From NCBI GenBank assembly GCA_021779695.1, contig JAJYAE010000218.1:1-7666 (forward strand): a stretch of DNA of 7,666 bases. The letters run 5' to 3'. A program made the position numbers and the translations under genes. Below are positions 5,572 through 7,666 of the stretch, piece after piece (the first letter of the stretch is position 1; each line of letters opens with the position of its first letter). Origin of the DNA: Acidobacteriota bacterium. GTDB lineage: Bacteria > Acidobacteriota > Terriglobia > Terriglobales > Acidobacteriaceae. The notes beneath the pieces are model-generated. The model saw only the letters and a list, made by a program, of their open reading frames with translations. It was not told the DNA's origin and did not search any database.

Positions 5572-6318
5572 ATGGAATTCCAGGACGAACCCACGAATGG
5601 CGAATTGAAGGACGTCCCCGAACGTCCCGGAGCGATCCGTATTATTCTTGCGGACTCGCAGGCTATTTATCGCGTGGGAATCCGCAAGATATTTGCGCTG
5701 GAGGATGATCTCCGCGTGGTGGCGCAGGCAGACTCGATCGAGAATCTGCGCGAAGCGGTGATGCGGTATCCCACGGACATCGTGCTTCTGGAGGGTGGTC
5801 TCCTGAACGGGACCGCCAATGTGATTCCTGATTTGCTGCAACTGGTTCCGGATGTGAAGCTGATTGTGCAGGCGATTTCGACCGATGAATCGCAGACGGT
5901 GGAGCTGTACCGCCGCGGTGTGCGGGGTATCATTTCGCGTTCGATTTCGCCGGACCTGCTGGTGCGCTGCGTGCGGCGGATTGCGGCAGGCGAGACGTGG
6001 ATCGACAACCAGTCTGTGAATTGGGTGATTGAAGCGTATCGATCCCAGGCGGCGGCTCTGGTGAATCCGCGGACGCAGCCGAAGCTGTCCCCCAAAGAGA
6101 TCGCAATCATCACCTGCATCACGCAGGGCAAGCGGAACAAGGAGATCGCGTTCCAGCTGGGGACGACCGAGCAGGTGATCAAGAACTATCTTCGCAAGGT
6201 GTATGACAAGCTGGGCGTAAGCGACCGGCTGGAGCTGGCGCTCTATTGCCTGCACCACAAGATCATCGAGTCGGAAGAGACCGACGAGTCGGTGATGAAG
6301 AAGATGGCCACGCGGTAA
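5572..6318 (+). CDS. LuxR/NarL-family regulator with a degenerate receiver domain (248 aa)
   Basis: Domain order is a 21-residue polar lead, a receiver-like domain at about 22-140 (IRIILADSQAIYRVGIR ... RRGVRGIISRSISPD) and a LuxR helix-turn-helix at about 171-232 (KLSPKEIAIITCITQGKRNKEIAFQLGTTE, then the recognition helix and KLGVSDRLELALY). This is the layout of NarL/FixJ response regulators, cytoplasmic transcription factors. The receiver lacks the phosphorylation chemistry. The phosphoacceptor position is Glu74 in VLLEGG, the second metal-binding Asp is Ser29 in ADSQ, the switch Thr/Ser is Ala101 in VQAIS, and the conserved Lys is Arg123 in ISRS. Asp28 remains. The DNA-binding half looks intact. 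No histidine kinase is present nearby. The start ATG at 5572 has no good ribosome binding site, but no better in-frame start precedes the receiver fold. It follows the PilZ gene by 49 bases. Confidence 0.92.
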   Translation: MEFQDEPTNGELKDVPERPGAIRIILADSQAIYRVGIRKIFALEDDLRVVAQADSIENLREAVMRYPTDIVLLEGGLLNGTANVIPDLLQLVPDVKLIVQAISTDESQTVELYRRGVRGIISRSISPDLLVRCVRRIAAGETWIDNQSVNWVIEAYRSQAAALVNPRTQPKLSPKEIAIITCITQGKRNKEIAFQLGTTEQVIKNYLRKVYDKLGVSDRLELALYCLHHKIIESEETDESVMKKMATR

Positions 6319-6379
6319 ACCCGCATTCCACTGCAACAAACCCTTAAAACTCGCGCGCGGCGCACCTGCGTGCTTGCGT

Positions 6380-6970
6380 TCATGACCCTTTCGTTGATGC
6401 AGGGTCGGGGGCGTGGATCTCGCAGGAGACGGGCTGCGCGGTGTCTCCGCAGTGGGCGCGGGCGCGCTCGAGGAATTGTGTGAAGGTGGCGATTTCATCG
6501 GGCGTGAACTGGCTGAGGAGCTCGACGGGTATGGCCTGGATGACGGGATCCATCTGGCGAAGCAGGTGAAGGCCGGAGTCGGAGATGCGGGTCCAGACGA
6601 CGCGGCGGTCGCGCGGGTCGCGGTTCTGCTCAACGAGCCCGAGGGCCTTGAGTCGGGCGAGCAGGCGGGTGATGTCGGGGACGGCGGTGAGCATGCGGTC
6701 TCCGATGGCGGAGCAGGTGAGGCCGTTGGGATGCGCGCCGCGGAGGATGCGGAGGACGTTGTATTGCGTGCCGGTAATGTTCCACTCGCGGACGCGGCGG
6801 TTGAAGGCGCGCTGGAGACAGTCGGCTGTGCGGAGGATGTTGAGCAGGGTCTCTTCGTGAGGTGTGGAGAAGGGCCGTTCCTGGGCAATTTCGCTCTTGA
6901 GACCGGCCATGGAGTTGCTCGCTTTCAGGTGTATGGTCCGCGAAGCAGGTTGGGATGAGAGCGGATTCAT
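6380..6970 (-). CDS. MarR-family transcriptional regulator
   Basis: A winged helix-turn-helix repressor of the MarR family, which acts as a dimer on palindromic DNA and is usually released by small aromatic or oxidant ligands. Counting from the ATG at 6970, the fold runs from LLNILRTADCLQRAF (about 42-56) through the reading helices (ITGTQYNVLRILR, LTCSAIGDRM, AVPDITRLLARLKALGLVEQ). The wing carries the signature DPRDRRVVWTRIS (118-130), and a C-terminal dimer helix follows. The start is uncertain. The ATG at 6970 has AGG five bases upstream but sits inside a 13-bp inverted repeat. The ATG at 6910 (residue 21) would give a 176-residue protein that begins nearer the conserved part, but it has no clear ribosome binding site. 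The gene lies 27 bases downstream of the YceI gene and is probably its operon partner. Its C-terminal tail after residue 175 is Pro/Ser-rich. Confidence 0.9.
   Translation of the reverse strand: MNPLSSQPASRTIHLKASNSMAGLKSEIAQERPFSTPHEETLLNILRTADCLQRAFNRRVREWNITGTQYNVLRILRGAHPNGLTCSAIGDRMLTAVPDITRLLARLKALGLVEQNRDPRDRRVVWTRISDSGLHLLRQMDPVIQAIPVELLSQFTPDEIATFTQFLERARAHCGDTAQPVSCEIHAPDPASTKGS
6384..6406 (-). other. Short inverted repeat at the 3' end of the MarR gene
   Basis: GACCCT (6384-6389) and AGGGTC (6401-6406) are complementary around an 11-base loop and overlap the last codons of MarR. No T-run follows on the minus strand. The convergent gap 6319-6379 contains GC-rich short palindromes but no strong terminator. 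Confidence 0.25.
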
Positions 6971-6986
6971 CTTAACCTGCTTCGCG
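6939..6986. repeat. 13-bp perfect inverted repeat at the MarR start (candidate operator or mRNA switch)
   Basis: CGCGAAGCAGGTT (6939-6951) is the exact reverse complement of AACCTGCTTCGCG (6974-6986), with 22 bases between. The ATG at 6970 lies in the spacer. The distal arm also contains a self-palindrome, CTTCGCGAAG (6980-6989). As DNA, this fits a pair of inverted binding half-sites for MarR. As mRNA, it would pair the AGG ribosome binding site of the 6970 start into a stem. Confidence 0.7.
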
Positions 6987-6997
6987 AAGGGATGCGG

Positions 6998-7573
6998 CTA
7001 CTGCTTGGCGATGTCGAGGTCGATGTCGAGCTGGACGTCGTCGCCGATGATGGCCGCGGGATATTTGGTGCCGAGGTCGAAGTCGCTGCGCTTGATGGTG
7101 GTGGTGGCGGAGAAGCCTTCATGCGGCTTGTGGTCCATGCCTGGAACCGGGCCGGTGGGGCCTTCTGCATGAAGTGTGACGGGCTTGGTGACGCCGTGGA
7201 GGGTGAGGTTGCCCTGGATGGTGAGGCCGTTGGGAACGGAGGCGACGCTGGTGCTGACAAAGGTGGCGGTGGGGAACTTGGCGACATCGAACATGCCGGC
7301 GCCCTTGAGGTCGGCATCGCGTCCGCTGACGCCGGTGTCGATGGTGGTGACGTCGATGGTGACGTTGACGGTGGACTTGGTGATGTCCGAGTCGTTCATG
7401 ACGATTTTGCCGCCGATGTTGCCAAAGCTGCCGTGAACCTTGGAGAGGCTCAAGTGCAGGATGGAGAAGTTGACATCGCTGTGCGCGCCGTCAGGAACCC
7501 AGGTGGAGGTTTGCGCAAAAGCGATGGGAGCCGCGAGCGCGAGTACGACCGAGAGAAGAGCCGAACGCTTCAT
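6998..7573 (-). CDS. YceI-family periplasmic lipid-binding protein (191 aa)
   Basis: A complete YceI-domain protein. These are lipocalin-like beta-barrels that bind isoprenoid or other amphiphilic molecules in the periplasm and are often induced by acid, base or oxidative stress. Residues 1-20 (MKRSALLSVVLALAAPIAFA) are a clear Sec signal peptide with an AFA cleavage site before Gln21. Family signatures follow: WVPDGAHSDVNFSILHLSLSKVHGSF (24-50), TGVSGRDADLKGAGMFDVAKFPTATF (80-105), a central strand LTLHGVTKPVTL (123-134) and the C-terminal ATTTIKRSDFDLG (156-168). The ATG at 7573 has AAAGGA (plus 7583-7588) nine bases upstream. It is the first gene of a likely two-gene unit with MarR, 27 bases downstream, so its expression is probably subject to that repressor. 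The ligand is unknown. The family call is secure. Confidence 0.93.
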   Translation of the reverse strand: MKRSALLSVVLALAAPIAFAQTSTWVPDGAHSDVNFSILHLSLSKVHGSFGNIGGKIVMNDSDITKSTVNVTIDVTTIDTGVSGRDADLKGAGMFDVAKFPTATFVSTSVASVPNGLTIQGNLTLHGVTKPVTLHAEGPTGPVPGMDHKPHEGFSATTTIKRSDFDLGTKYPAAIIGDDVQLDIDLDIAKQ

Positions 7574-7609
7574 CCAAATACATCCTTTCGAGATGAGAAC
7601 TTGATGGGG

Positions 7610-7624
7610 CTGCCTGACGGGCAG
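7610..7624. other. Small hairpin in the YceI upstream region
   Basis: CTGCC-TGACG-GGCAG is a five-pair stem with a five-base loop, 37 bases upstream of the YceI start. It may be part of a 5' leader or a binding site. No clear -35/-10 pair was found in the remaining 93 bases to the window end. Confidence 0.25.
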
Positions 7625-7666
7625 GGTAGAGCGCGCTTGAGGAAGATGCGCACTGACCGGATGCCG

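Noticed and set aside
5488..6888. 466-codon open frame on the minus strand across the LuxR gene and part of the MarR gene
   Set aside because: It is antisense to one well-supported gene and out of frame with another. The composition is Ser/Pro/Arg-rich low-complexity text typical of a GC-rich shadow frame.
6413..6958. 181-codon plus-strand frame antisense to MarR
   Set aside because: Gly/Glu/Asp/Val-rich shadow of the MarR gene with no domain of its own.

Overview
The window reads like chromosomal DNA of a moderately GC-rich soil bacterium, most likely an acidobacterium of the Terriglobia/Acidobacteriaceae type. This is inferred from the style of the hypothetical membrane proteins, the MarR and YceI sequences and the codon use, not from a marker gene. 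No rRNA, tRNA, CRISPR array, transposase or phage gene was seen.

Layout. Positions 1-552 hold the 3' end of an M29-type metallo-aminopeptidase (+), followed by an aldo/keto reductase (620-1597, +). A long, perfect inverted repeat (1604-1654) separates the reductase from two minus-strand genes of unknown function: a 172-residue protein with an N-terminal membrane anchor (1666-2184) and a roughly seven-helix membrane protein (2425-3198). Upstream of these, also on the minus strand, is a 50-residue secreted-peptide gene (3294-3446) whose mature part is the 13-residue block IPMCPFPTSNKIA written twice. A GC-rich hairpin (3260-3292) lies between the peptide gene and the membrane-protein gene. A divergent spacer of about 290 bases leads to a 425-residue ATP-grasp-like protein (3736-5013, +), whose GTG start is set by an AGGAGG ribosome binding site.

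Next are two co-directed regulatory genes. The first is a stand-alone PilZ-domain protein with both c-di-GMP-binding motifs intact (5157-5522). The second is a LuxR/NarL-type regulator (5572-6318) whose receiver domain has lost the phosphoacceptor Asp and the other switch residues. They converge on a minus-strand pair: a periplasmic YceI-family protein (6998-7573) and a MarR-family repressor (6380-6970). Between that pair is a 13-bp inverted repeat that could be the MarR operator or an mRNA structure controlling MarR translation.

How the parts may fit together: the aminopeptidase and reductase look like ordinary housekeeping or detoxification genes. The PilZ/pseudo-receiver pair looks like an unphosphorylated, c-di-GMP-linked output. 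YceI-MarR looks like a small stress-responsive operon. The parts least explained by known families are the repeat peptide with its neighbours, the atypical receiver, and the inverted repeat upstream of MarR.
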